This document shows positions 15,488 to 23,383 of a DNA stretch of 30,218 bases, one piece after another (within the stretch, counting starts at the first letter, position 1; every line of letters starts with the position of its first letter). The position numbers and the translations under genes were made by a program. Source of the stretch: an uncultured Bacilli bacterium (GTDB taxonomy: Bacteria > Bacillota_I > Bacilli_A > RF39 > UBA660). The stretch spans positions 1 through 30,218 of the forward strand of contig CAKOHV010000024.1 of assembly GCA_934086145.1 (NCBI GenBank). Direction: 5' to 3'. Under the pieces are notes generated by a model. It had not been told where the DNA came from, did not search any database, and was given only the letters and a program-made list of their open reading frames with translations.

Positions 15488-16228
15488 TTAGACCGTAATA
15501 CTATCTTTAACTTTTTGATATAAGGCTTCTCCTATTCCCTTAACATTCATTAAGTCTTCAATCTTACTGAAATTACCATTTTGTGTTCGATATTCAATAA
15601 TTGTTTTGGCTTTAGCTTCGCCTATTCCGTTTATTTGCATTAATTGTTCTAAAGTAGCCGTATTAATATTCACTTTGCCATTACTTTCTGAAGCTTTATT
15701 ATCATCCTTTTTTTCACTTCCCTGATTATCATTTTTTATAACGCTTTCTCCTTGACAACTATCAATATAAACTTCTTTAACAACGCATTCACTGCTAACC
15801 TCTTTAGGGGCATTAGCTTTACTAAGTTCATAATTGGTATATACATAAATAACCATTTCATCTTCTAATCTTTTACTTAAATTGATATTCTTTAAAGTTC
15901 CATTACTCTTTATTCCTCCACTAAGTTTAATAATATCATTAACCGTACTACCTTCTTGAACTGTATAAACTCCTTCTTTTTTGACGGCTCCTTTTAGATC
16001 AACATTGATTAACTTAACTGTTTCTGCTTTAGGCATTTCTACTCCTTCAGCTGCTTTGCTTTCAACTACTTCAGTTTCACTAATAAATTCTGAAGGTCCT
16101 TCTTTCACTATTTCTTCTTGTTTAAAAAACAAATTAAAGTAAATAATAAGTCCTAAGCAACTCAGCAAGAGAATCAATTTCATACCTTCCCAAATTACTT
16201 TTCCTTTCATTGAATCAAAAAAATTCAT
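15488..16228 (-). CDS. comEA: ComEA competence DNA receptor
   Basis: Membrane-anchored protein that binds incoming double-stranded DNA and hands it to the ComEC channel. The 246 residues carry one N-terminal membrane anchor (about 15-34, MKLILLLSCLGLIIYFNLFF), an acidic linker, an SLBB domain (about 72-130; DLKGAVKKEGVYTVQEGSTV, LSGGI), a Ser/Asp/Lys-rich flexible spacer and a C-terminal helix-hairpin-helix pair (NINTATLEQLMQINGIGEAKA, then FSKIEDLMNVKGIGEALYQKV). GGGAGATGA precedes the ATG at 16228. It lies 56 bases after ftsW and its end overlaps the likely N-terminus of ComEC. Confidence 0.95.
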   Translation of the reverse strand: MNFFDSMKGKVIWEGMKLILLLSCLGLIIYFNLFFKQEEIVKEGPSEFISETEVVESKAAEGVEMPKAETVKLINVDLKGAVKKEGVYTVQEGSTVNDIIKLSGGIKSNGTLKNINLSKRLEDEMVIYVYTNYELSKANAPKEVSSECVVKEVYIDSCQGESVIKNDNQGSEKKDDNKASESNGKVNINTATLEQLMQINGIGEAKAKTIIEYRTQNGNFSKIEDLMNVKGIGEALYQKVKDSITV

Positions 16229-16284
16229 AACTCATCTCCCTCTACTTATATATAAGGAGTTAAATCATGAATTTCCTTTTATTA

Positions 16285-17439
16285 TTATAAATTTTCAATT
16301 TTTTTTCGTTGTTTAGCTTGTTTATTTTCAATATTAATTCGTTGCACTATAAATAAAGCTATAATGACATTTAAGCAGTAACTACCACCATAACTCAAGA
16401 ATGGCAAAGGAACACCCGTAAGTGGTACTAAACCTAAAATACCAAGTAAGTTAACTAAAATATGAGCTAGCAAATAAGCAAATATTCCATAAGCTAAGAT
16501 ACTATTACGTAAATTATCTGTTTCTTTCGCAATATTTAAAATTATAAATAACATAATAAAATAACCAGCAATAATTATGATTCCAAAAATCAAGCCCAAC
16601 TCTTCACAAATAATAGCAAAAATAAAATCAGTATGAGCTTCTGGCAAATATAAATATTTCTGTGTTGAATTACCCAACCCAACTCCACTTAAACCGCCAT
16701 TATGAATGGCTATATAACCATTACATACTTGGTAACCAGAATCCTCACCATATCTCGAACATGGTTTTAAAAAGTTAAAACGACTAGCTTGGTATGACTG
16801 CATTAACGACTTACCAAACAAGCCCATACCAAGTCCTCCCAAAGCTAAAATAATTAACCCAAACTTTACAATCCCTTTTTTATACTTTTTCCCAAAAGGG
16901 ATAGAAAAGAAGATTAAAGCAGTAATAAAAGCAATAATACAAGCCCCTCCTAAGTCCGGTTGCATTGCTACTAAAACAAAAATAATTATCGCCAAAATTA
17001 ACGGCCATAATAAGGTTAATAAATTAATTTTCTTTTTATTAGCTATTTTATTATAATAAACAGCCATATAAATAATTAAGATTACTTTCATAAATTCCAA
17101 AGGCTGAATATTAATACTTCCAACTTTATACCAACCTTTAGCACCACCAGCAATCTTTCCAAAGAATAAAACTAATCCTAATAAAGGAATCATTCCATAC
17201 ATAAGAATTTTACTAAAATACCGATAATTCTTCGTCGGCACATTAATAATTATTAATCCTAGAATATAGCCACCTAGTAAAAAGACTAACTGTCTTAAGA
17301 AGAAATAATTAGACGAGACTTTGTATCTTAATACAGCCGCCACCGAAGAAGCCGACAAAATCATTAAAAGGCCAAAAGCAGAATAAGCTATCATAAAGAA
17401 TAACAAAAGAAAATTTAAATTTTTTACATTCTTTTTCAT
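16285..17439 (-). CDS. ftsW: FtsW septal peptidoglycan polymerase (SEDS family)
   Basis: Polytopic SEDS glycosyltransferase that polymerises lipid II at the division septum together with a class B penicillin-binding protein. The start at 17439 gives 384 residues with AGGTGA upstream; the GTG at 17448 is less likely. About ten membrane segments are visible. Motifs are GWYKVG (102-107), QPDLG (160-164), GLGNSTQKYLYLPEAHTDFIFAI with the catalytic Asp271, and E279 in EELG. The LPEAHTDFIFA block matches FtsW/SpoVE better than RodA; SpoVE cannot be excluded. First gene of the unit that continues into comEA and comEC, so division and DNA-uptake genes may share the promoter at 17458. Confidence 0.93.
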   Translation of the reverse strand: MKKNVKNLNFLLLFFMIAYSAFGLLMILSASSVAAVLRYKVSSNYFFLRQLVFLLGGYILGLIIINVPTKNYRYFSKILMYGMIPLLGLVLFFGKIAGGAKGWYKVGSINIQPLEFMKVILIIYMAVYYNKIANKKKINLLTLLWPLILAIIIFVLVAMQPDLGGACIIAFITALIFFSIPFGKKYKKGIVKFGLIILALGGLGMGLFGKSLMQSYQASRFNFLKPCSRYGEDSGYQVCNGYIAIHNGGLSGVGLGNSTQKYLYLPEAHTDFIFAIICEELGLIFGIIIIAGYFIMLFIILNIAKETDNLRNSILAYGIFAYLLAHILVNLLGILGLVPLTGVPLPFLSYGGSYCLNVIIALFIVQRINIENKQAKQRKKIENL

Positions 17440-17457
17440 AACTTTCACCTTATAGTA

Positions 17458-17466
17458 ATTTTATCA
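17458..17466 (-). promoter_or_regulatory. Extended -10 promoter of ftsW-comEA-comEC
   Basis: Minus-strand TGATAAAAT with a T-rich -35 region, 19 bases before the ftsW ATG. The spacer up to the small gene at 17597 is otherwise AT-rich without recognisable elements. Confidence 0.45.
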
Positions 17467-17596
17467 CATCTATTTCTTAATAAAAAGGCAATTAAAATTG
17501 AATATGTCAAAAAAATGAATATATTACGCAGATTTTTAATGTCAAAATAAAGCTAAGATTAATAAACTATATTAGATACATAAAGGAGGTTATTGT

Positions 17597-17770
17597 ATGT
17601 ATTATTATGGAAATAATGGTTACTACGGTAACTATAATATGTCCTCTCCTACCTGTGGGTATGTCGGTTACACTAATGGTGGCGGTATTGGTGCAGCTAT
17701 TTGGATTGTTTTATTTATTTTACTAGTTATAATAATTGGTGCAGGTTGGAACTGGAATAATAATAACTAA
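17597..17770 (+). CDS. YjcZ-like small membrane protein
   Basis: A 57-residue open frame with a strong ribosome binding site AAAGGAGG seven to eight bases before its ATG. The N-terminal half is Tyr/Asn/Gly-rich (MYYYGNNGYYGNYN, GYVGYTNGGG), and residues 32-50 form one hydrophobic helix (GAAIWIVLFILLVIIIGAG) followed by WNWNNNN. This Gly/Tyr-rich head plus short helix matches the YjcZ-type tiny membrane proteins annotated as sporulation proteins in Bacilli. It is a stand-alone gene with its own hairpin at 17769. A role in sporulation is not implied by anything else in the window. Confidence 0.75.
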   Translation: MYYYGNNGYYGNYNMSSPTCGYVGYTNGGGIGAAIWIVLFILLVIIIGAGWNWNNNN

Positions 17771-17786
17771 GGACGAAAGTCCTTTT
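17769..17786 (+). terminator. Terminator of the YjcZ-like gene
   Basis: AAGGAC, GAAA loop, GTCCTT, then TT-rich sequence. It overlaps the stop codon of the small gene and lies just before the def promoter. Confidence 0.65.
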
Positions 17787-17789
17787 AAT

Positions 17790-17818
17790 TTGTCTTTTTC
17801 TTAATTTTTTGGTAAAAT
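17790..17818 (+). promoter_or_regulatory. Promoter of def
   Basis: TTGTCT (17790-17795), 17 bases, TAAAAT (17813-17818) preceded by TGG. The ATG at 17817 overlaps the -10 box, so translation starts at 17841. Confidence 0.65.
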
Positions 17819-17840
17819 GTTTAACGTTGGTGATATATTT

Positions 17841-18395
17841 ATGAAAAAGCTTCCAGATTTAAAGATTTTAGATGAAAAAGATAAAAAGTTAAGAATGAAA
17901 AGTCAAGAAGTAACTTTTCCTTTAGCTAATGAAGATAAAAAGAATATTAACGATATGTTAACTTATTTGGAAATGTCGCAAATTGAAGAAACACGTGAAT
18001 ATTATGATTTACGTGCCGGTTGGGGACTTGCTTATATTCAAATAGGTATTCCTAAGAGAATTTTTGTTCTTGCTCAAGAAATTGAAGAAGGTAAATTTAA
18101 GCATTATGTTGTTATAAATCCTAAGGTTAAAAGTATGAGTGAAGAAATGATTTATATTGCCGAAGGTGAAGGATGTTTAAGCATAAATCGTCCTACTACC
18201 GGCATTGTTCCACGTCACGCTCGTATGACTATTGAAGCTTATGACATGGATGGTAAGAAATATGACATTCGTGTTCGTGAAGAGCTTGCTGTCGGTTTCC
18301 AACATGAAATGGATCATTTAGAAGGTATTTTATTTACCGACTACATTGATCCTAAAAATCCATTTAAGAATCAAGAAAAATATCGTTCAATATAA
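17841..18395 (+). CDS. def: Peptide deformylase
   Basis: Removes the formyl group from the N-terminal methionine of new proteins, using a bound metal ion. The start at 17841 (184 residues, type II length) has GGTGA eight bases upstream. Motif 1 is GWGLAYIQIG (60-69), with the conserved Gln67 but with Trp, Tyr and Ile where GVGLAAPQ is usual. Motif 2 is EGCLS (C112) and motif 3 HEMDHLEG (H155, E156, H159). All catalytic and metal ligands are therefore present. Single-gene unit with promoter 17790-17818 and a terminator immediately behind. Confidence 0.96.
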   Translation: MKKLPDLKILDEKDKKLRMKSQEVTFPLANEDKKNINDMLTYLEMSQIEETREYYDLRAGWGLAYIQIGIPKRIFVLAQEIEEGKFKHYVVINPKVKSMSEEMIYIAEGEGCLSINRPTTGIVPRHARMTIEAYDMDGKKYDIRVREELAVGFQHEMDHLEGILFTDYIDPKNPFKNQEKYRSI

Positions 18396-18419
18396 AAAGA
18401 TGTCTTACGACATCTTTTT
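18394..18419. terminator. Bidirectional terminator between def and the smc operon
   Basis: AAAAAGATGTC, TTAC loop, GACATCTTTTT. The perfect stem with A and T tails on its two sides can end def on the plus strand and the rnc-smc unit on the minus strand; it overlaps the stop of the last minus-strand gene. Confidence 0.8.
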
Positions 18420-18668
18420 ACTTGGTATTTGTTCAATATGCGTTAAAAAAGCTTCTACAATTTTTTGTTCTTCACTTCTTCGTAATCTTTCAACAACTAA
18501 GGGCTTTTCACTCTTAACCTCGCCCGCTAATAAGCGAATACCAAGGACATTATCGGCAGGCATATGATCAGTATAAATAACTTTCTTAACTTCATCTTCA
18601 ATCTGGGCTAAAATTCTATAGTTAATTTCAATTCCTATATCATTTTTCATTACAAATTTCTTTTTCAT
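18405..18668 (-). CDS. Small DUF1292-like protein, function unknown
   Basis: The 87-residue product, read from the ATG at 18668, is soluble and begins MKKKFVMKNDIGIEINYRILAQIEDEVKKVIYTDH. The pattern of a strand, an acidic turn and another strand, then a positively charged helix, faintly resembles DUF1292 proteins of Firmicutes, but the match is weak and by eye only. It follows smc by 17 bases in the same operon, in the place where many Firmicutes carry ftsY. The upstream TTG at 18677 is less likely because it abuts AAGG. Confidence 0.65.
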   Translation of the reverse strand: MKKKFVMKNDIGIEINYRILAQIEDEVKKVIYTDHMPADNVLGIRLLAGEVKSEKPLVVERLRRSEEQKIVEAFLTHIEQIPSKKMS

Positions 18669-18685
18669 AAAAAACAACCTTACCT

Positions 18686-21628
18686 CTATTTATCTTCTAA
18701 TTTAACACTAACTAATTTACTTACCCCTGATTCTTGCATGGTTATTCCGTATAAAGCATCGGCATACTCCATTGTTCTTTTCTTATGCGTAATAATAATA
18801 AATTGACTACGCTCTTTACGTGTTTGTAAATAATTACCAAAAGCATCAACATTTGCTTCATCTAAAGCCGCTTCAACCTCGTCTAAAATAACGAAAGGGA
18901 CCGGTTTAACGTTTAAAATAGCAAACAATAAAGCAATCGCCGTTAAAGTTTTCTCACCACCGGAAAGCAAAGCAATAGAATTTAACTTTTTTCCTGGTGG
19001 TAATGCCGAAACATTAATCCCCGTTTCTAGGATATTATCTGGTTCTGTCAATTCTAAGACCCCTTCACCACCTTTAAATAATTTTTTAAAGACTACTTCG
19101 AACTCATCTTTTATCTTTAAGAAGGTTTCTAAGAATTGTTTTTTCATTATTTCATCCATCTCGCCTATTACGGCTAGTAACTCACTAACTGACTTTTCTA
19201 AGTCATTACGTTGCGTTGACAAAAATTCATATCTTGTATTTAATCTTTCATACTCCGCAATTGATCCGGTATTTACTTCCCCTAAATCTTTAATCTTAAC
19301 TTTCAAATTATTTACTTTAACCCGTGCCATATCTGCATCAACATCTAGTTCATAGTCTTCCTTTGCTCTTTCATAAGTCATACCATAATTTTCATTTAAA
19401 CTCATCAATAAATTATCTAACTTAACATCTAATTTTCCGACTTTAACCTCGGCCATTTTCAATTCATTTTGTTTTTGATTATATTGCGCATTAACTTCGC
19501 GATATTTTCGTTCTAAATCCGCAATAGTAACTCCTAATTCTGATCTTTCACTCTTTAATTTATTAAGTTCTTTTTCTAAATTTTCTTTTAAAGCCACTGC
19601 TTGATAATAATTATTTAAAATTTCATCAAGTTCTTTATCTAAGGAATTATTACTTACATTAAGCGTTCCATCTAACTCCGCTTGTTTAGCATTTAAATTA
19701 GCTAAAACAGTTTCTAAATATTCCTTTTTTTGCTTCTTTTTTTCATTTAAAAGTAAAATTTCTCGTTCATTATTTTCATAATTAATTAAAGCTTCACGAT
19801 ATTTTTGTTCTAAATTATTCATTTCAATTTCTAACATTTTTAAACGCGAACTTTTTGCCGCTAAATCATTTTGAAACGTTTCTAGTTCCTTCTTTTGATT
19901 TATTAAGCCATTATTATTTTTTAAGGTACCACCTGTTAAAGCTCCACCAGCTTGCGATATTTCGCCCTCTAAAGAAACTAAACGATACTTATAATCAATT
20001 AACTTAGCTATTTTATTTAAAGAATCAATATCTTCAACAATTAATACATTTCCTAACTGATTAAAAACAATATCTTTATACTTTTTATCATACTTAACTA
20101 ATTCCGCCCCAATCCCAACAAAACCTTTTTCATTTTTAACTAAATCAAGGACTCTTTGTTCGATAAATCTTGGTTTAATAACCGAAATTGGATAAAAAGT
20201 AGCTCGCCCCATTTTATTTTCTTTTAAGTACTCAATGGCCTCTTTCGCATTTTCTACATCCTCGACAACAATTACGTTTATATTAGCTCCTAAAGCTGTT
20301 TCAATCGCCATTCCATACTTATTATCAACTTCAATAAGTTTACCTAAAACACCACAAATTCCCCTTAAACGAATATTATTAATAACACTCTTTACGCCAA
20401 ATGGTAACTTTGTATCATTCATAATATTTTCGTTTATAATATCAATCTTATTATTCAAATTCATGACATCTTTATTTAACGAACTAATCTCTGTTACTTT
20501 CCTATTTCGTTCATCTTCCAACTTATCTTTTACCTTACTTAATTCTAATTCTTGAAGATTTTTAGTATTTATATCCCCTTCAAGCATAGCCAAATCTTTA
20601 TTTAAGCCTTCGACATTATTATTAATTCCTAAAATTTCTTCTTTTAAAGCAATAATATTATTTTGTAACTTAGTATCATCAACTTCATATTTTTTTCGTT
20701 CAATAGTAATTTGTTTCTTACTTTGTAAATCAGATATTTCATTAATAATCTTTAAGACTTCGGCATTCTTTTTTTCAATTTCATCGTCTAATTTTAAAGA
20801 TTCTAACTTTAATTGGTCAATCTTCGAATTACCACTGCTATTATCAAATTCCATTCCTTCGATATCCGTTGTTAATTGTTTAACTTTTTCTTTTATTTCA
20901 TTATATTCTACGTTTATTTGCGTTATATCATTAGCTAATAAAGCAATCTCTATTTGTTCTAAACTTTCTTTATAATCAAGATATTTTTGAGCTACAATAC
21001 TTTGTTGTTTTAATGGTTCTAAAGTCGTTAGTAACTCATCAATTAATAAATTAACTCGGGCAATATTTTCATTGGTTTTTTGTAATTTTCTGAAAGATTC
21101 ATCTTTTCTTTTTTTGTATTTTAAAACACCAGCGGCTTCTTCAAAAATACTACGGCGATCCTCTGGTTTACTATTTACAACATCGACAACTGCACCTTGG
21201 GAAATAATATTAAAGGATTCTTTTCCAGCCCCACTATCTAAGAATAAATCGGTAATATCTTTAAGACGAACTTTCGAATTATTAATATAGTATTCATTTT
21301 CGCCAGTTTTATAGACAACTCTTTTAATTTCAATTTCATTAAATTCGCTTTTTAAGTAGTGATCTGTATTATCAAAAGTTAGACTTACCCAGGCACGTGA
21401 TAAAGCTTGACGCGAACCACTTCCTGCAAAAATAACATCTGACATTGACGCATCGCCACGCAAAGCTTTCACGGATTGTTCTCCCATTACCCATCTAACG
21501 GCATCAACAATATTACTTTTACCACTACCATTTGGTCCAACAACCGCTGTAATTCCTTTATTTATATCTAATTCTATCTTATCGGCAAACGACTTAAACC
21601 CATTTGCTCTAATACTCTTTAAATACAT
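18686..21628 (-). CDS. smc: Chromosome partition protein Smc, short-armed
   Basis: ATPase of the condensin complex (with ScpA and ScpB) that organises and segregates the chromosome. Order: ATPase head with Walker A GPNGSGKSN (31-39) and Q-loop VMGEQS, N-terminal coiled coil about 165-400, hinge about 409-572 (LPFGVKSVINNI to GGALTGG), C-terminal coiled coil about 575-835, then signature LSGGEK (888-893) and Walker B FVILDE (912-917). At 980 residues it is about 200 shorter than Bacillus Smc; the shortfall is in the arms, roughly 100 residues each, while head and hinge look complete. Begins 8 bases after rnc with AGGTGATATT upstream, the usual rnc-smc order. Confidence 0.97.
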   Translation of the reverse strand: MYLKSIRANGFKSFADKIELDINKGITAVVGPNGSGKSNIVDAVRWVMGEQSVKALRGDASMSDVIFAGSGSRQALSRAWVSLTFDNTDHYLKSEFNEIEIKRVVYKTGENEYYINNSKVRLKDITDLFLDSGAGKESFNIISQGAVVDVVNSKPEDRRSIFEEAAGVLKYKKRKDESFRKLQKTNENIARVNLLIDELLTTLEPLKQQSIVAQKYLDYKESLEQIEIALLANDITQINVEYNEIKEKVKQLTTDIEGMEFDNSSGNSKIDQLKLESLKLDDEIEKKNAEVLKIINEISDLQSKKQITIERKKYEVDDTKLQNNIIALKEEILGINNNVEGLNKDLAMLEGDINTKNLQELELSKVKDKLEDERNRKVTEISSLNKDVMNLNNKIDIINENIMNDTKLPFGVKSVINNIRLRGICGVLGKLIEVDNKYGMAIETALGANINVIVVEDVENAKEAIEYLKENKMGRATFYPISVIKPRFIEQRVLDLVKNEKGFVGIGAELVKYDKKYKDIVFNQLGNVLIVEDIDSLNKIAKLIDYKYRLVSLEGEISQAGGALTGGTLKNNNGLINQKKELETFQNDLAAKSSRLKMLEIEMNNLEQKYREALINYENNEREILLLNEKKKQKKEYLETVLANLNAKQAELDGTLNVSNNSLDKELDEILNNYYQAVALKENLEKELNKLKSERSELGVTIADLERKYREVNAQYNQKQNELKMAEVKVGKLDVKLDNLLMSLNENYGMTYERAKEDYELDVDADMARVKVNNLKVKIKDLGEVNTGSIAEYERLNTRYEFLSTQRNDLEKSVSELLAVIGEMDEIMKKQFLETFLKIKDEFEVVFKKLFKGGEGVLELTEPDNILETGINVSALPPGKKLNSIALLSGGEKTLTAIALLFAILNVKPVPFVILDEVEAALDEANVDAFGNYLQTRKERSQFIIITHKKRTMEYADALYGITMQESGVSKLVSVKLEDK

Positions 21629-21636
21629 AATATCAC

Positions 21637-22284
21637 CTATTTAGCTTGTTTATTATAGGCATCCATGGCGGCTTTTTGTTCTGCTTCTTTTTTACTTTTA
21701 CCGCTACCGCGTCCATAAACAATATCCCCAATAACTACTTCTACTTCAAACACTTTATCATGAGCAGGTCCACTCTCCCCAACCAATTTATATTCTAAAG
21801 ATTTTTTACTTGTTTGAACCAACTCTTGTAATCTACTTTTATAGTCCCCAAAGAATAAATTATGATTTTTTACACATGGAATAACAACTTGATCAAATAA
21901 GTCTTTTGCTTTAGCAAGACCTTGATCTAAATAAATGCATCCCATAATACTTTCAAAGACATCAGCCACAATGGTTTCATTAACATTCCCAAGTTGACCT
22001 TTTCCAACTCTGATATATGGCATATAATTAATTTTTTTAGCATACTCAAAACAAGCTGATTCACAGACATAACCAGCACGAGTCTTACTCATATCTCCTT
22101 CAGACAAATGCATATTACGATACAAATAATCACTCATTAAAATTTGTAAGACGGCATCTCCTAAAAATTCTAATCTTTCATAACTTTCACAAGCATGTTC
22201 ATTAGAATATGAAGAATGAGTTAAAGCTGTCAATAATAATTCTTTATTTTTTATATCGATTCCAAATTTATTTAAAAAGTCCAT
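21637..22284 (-). CDS. rnc: Ribonuclease III
   Basis: Cleaves double-stranded RNA in rRNA precursors and some mRNAs. With the start at 22284 (AGGTGG upstream) it has 215 residues: the catalytic domain carries ERLEFLGDAVL (36-46; E39, D43) and the second acidic cluster NETIVADVFESIMG; the double-stranded RNA-binding domain runs from about 145 and ends GRGSGKSKKEAEQKAAMDA. The GTG at 22293 lies within the ribosome binding site and is not used. First gene of rnc-smc-18405. Confidence 0.96.
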   Translation of the reverse strand: MDFLNKFGIDIKNKELLLTALTHSSYSNEHACESYERLEFLGDAVLQILMSDYLYRNMHLSEGDMSKTRAGYVCESACFEYAKKINYMPYIRVGKGQLGNVNETIVADVFESIMGCIYLDQGLAKAKDLFDQVVIPCVKNHNLFFGDYKSRLQELVQTSKKSLEYKLVGESGPAHDKVFEVEVVIGDIVYGRGSGKSKKEAEQKAAMDAYNKQAK

Positions 22285-22300
22285 TTTTACCACCTAGACA

Positions 22301-22309
22301 ATTATATCA
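22301..22309 (-). promoter_or_regulatory. Extended -10 promoter of rnc-smc
   Basis: Minus-strand TGATATAAT, 17 bases before the rnc ATG, with a weak -35. Confidence 0.55.
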
Positions 22310-22421
22310 AAAAAATCCCGTCTTTACTACCTTAAACGTTTATTTATCACATTGATTCACCATAATTTATATGCTATCATAATACTGAAATTCGTTTCCT
22401 AAAGCGATAAACATAATATGT

Positions 22422-22450
22422 TTTACAAACCAAACAAATTATAGTAAAAT
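22422..22450 (+). promoter_or_regulatory. Promoter of the ZnuA-like lipoprotein gene
   Basis: TTTACA (22422-22427), exactly 17 bases, TAAAAT (22445-22450). It is one of the better -35/-10 pairs in the window. I see no Zur- or MntR-like palindrome over it. Confidence 0.6.
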
Positions 22451-22486
22451 TATATTGATAAAATAAAGAATTGAGGCTTGATAAAT

Positions 22487-23356
22487 ATGAAAAAGAAAAT
22501 TTTAATAATCTTAACTTTGTTAATAGTCTGTTTTAGTTTAAGTGGCTGCTTTAATAATAATGACATTGAAAGTGCTAACATTACAACAACCGTTTACCCC
22601 ATTGAATACTTAGTATCTCGTTTATATGATTCCAATAGTAAAATATCTTCGATTTATCCTAACGGAATAGATACTACAACCTATGAATTGACGACTAAAC
22701 AAATTAACAATTATGCACAAAACACAGATATTTTCGTTTATAATGGTTTATCTAATGAAAAAGAACTAGCACGTACTCTTATTAATAAAAATAAGAAAAT
22801 TCAGATTGTTGATGTTTCCTATGGTTTAAAATATACCAATGGTGTTGAAGAACTTTGGTTAAGTCCTAGTAACTACTTAATGCTCGCTAATACAATTCGT
22901 ACTGATTTAGAAGAATTAAGTTCAAGTAAGTATGCAGCTGAAAAGATTGAAAAAAATTATAAGAACTTAGAGGAAGATTTATCTATTTTAGATGCCCAAA
23001 TTAAAAATATTGCTGATACTGCTAAAGCCAATGGTAAAGAAACAATCGTTGTTGGTGATAATTCCTTCAAATTTTTAGATGCTTATGGTTTTAATACAAT
23101 TTCAGTGGCCAATGAAAACGATATAACAACCACGATTAAAAACAAATTTAAAAATAAAGAATACCAAACAATTTTTGTTAAAGATAAAAAGAATCTTCCT
23201 GATCCAATCAAAGATTTAATTGATAATTATGGTGCTACAATAGTAGAAATTAATCCCATGACAACTTTATCTGATGAAGAAAGAAAAAATAATGATACTT
23301 ACCTAACTATCATGAATGATTTTATAAGTAACTTATCAAATACTGTTTTAAAATAA
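22487..23356 (+). CDS. ZnuA/TroA-like lipoprotein lacking metal-binding histidines
   Basis: A 289-residue lipoprotein: signal MKKKILIILTLLIVCFSLSGC with lipobox LSGC and lipidated C21. The rest follows the cluster A-I (ZnuA/TroA) binding-protein fold: TTTVYPIEYLV, NGIDTTTYELTTKQI, TDIFVYNGL, EELWLSP, the long backbone helix, VVGDNSFKFLDAYGF and NNDTYLTIM. The canonical ligands are not there: the His of DPHxYE is T64, the His of DPHxWLSP aligns with E122, and the His of the HdAF motif aligns with D191. Only the final acidic residue (D270) is kept. No transporter ATPase or permease gene is adjacent. It may bind a different metal, another ligand, or act as an adhesin. The upstream TTG at 22478 is too near GAGG to be the start. 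Confidence 0.85.
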   Translation: MKKKILIILTLLIVCFSLSGCFNNNDIESANITTTVYPIEYLVSRLYDSNSKISSIYPNGIDTTTYELTTKQINNYAQNTDIFVYNGLSNEKELARTLINKNKKIQIVDVSYGLKYTNGVEELWLSPSNYLMLANTIRTDLEELSSSKYAAEKIEKNYKNLEEDLSILDAQIKNIADTAKANGKETIVVGDNSFKFLDAYGFNTISVANENDITTTIKNKFKNKEYQTIFVKDKKNLPDPIKDLIDNYGATIVEINPMTTLSDEERKNNDTYLTIMNDFISNLSNTVLK

Positions 23357-23383
23357 ATATCTAAGTTAATAGATATTTTTTTT
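23356..23383 (+). terminator. Terminator of the ZnuA-like gene
   Basis: AATATCTA (23356-23363) and TAGATATT (23370-23377) with a 6-base loop, followed by T's to 23383. It overlaps the 3' end of the convergent gene. Confidence 0.75.

Noticed and set aside
17817..17819. Earlier ATG for peptide deformylase
   Set aside because: It is the tail of the TAAAAT -10 box; the ATG at 17841 has GGTGA upstream and begins the conserved protein.
22387..22486. Zur or other metal-repressor operator before the ZnuA-like gene
   Set aside because: No palindrome of the expected kind covers the promoter, in keeping with the loss of the histidine ligands.
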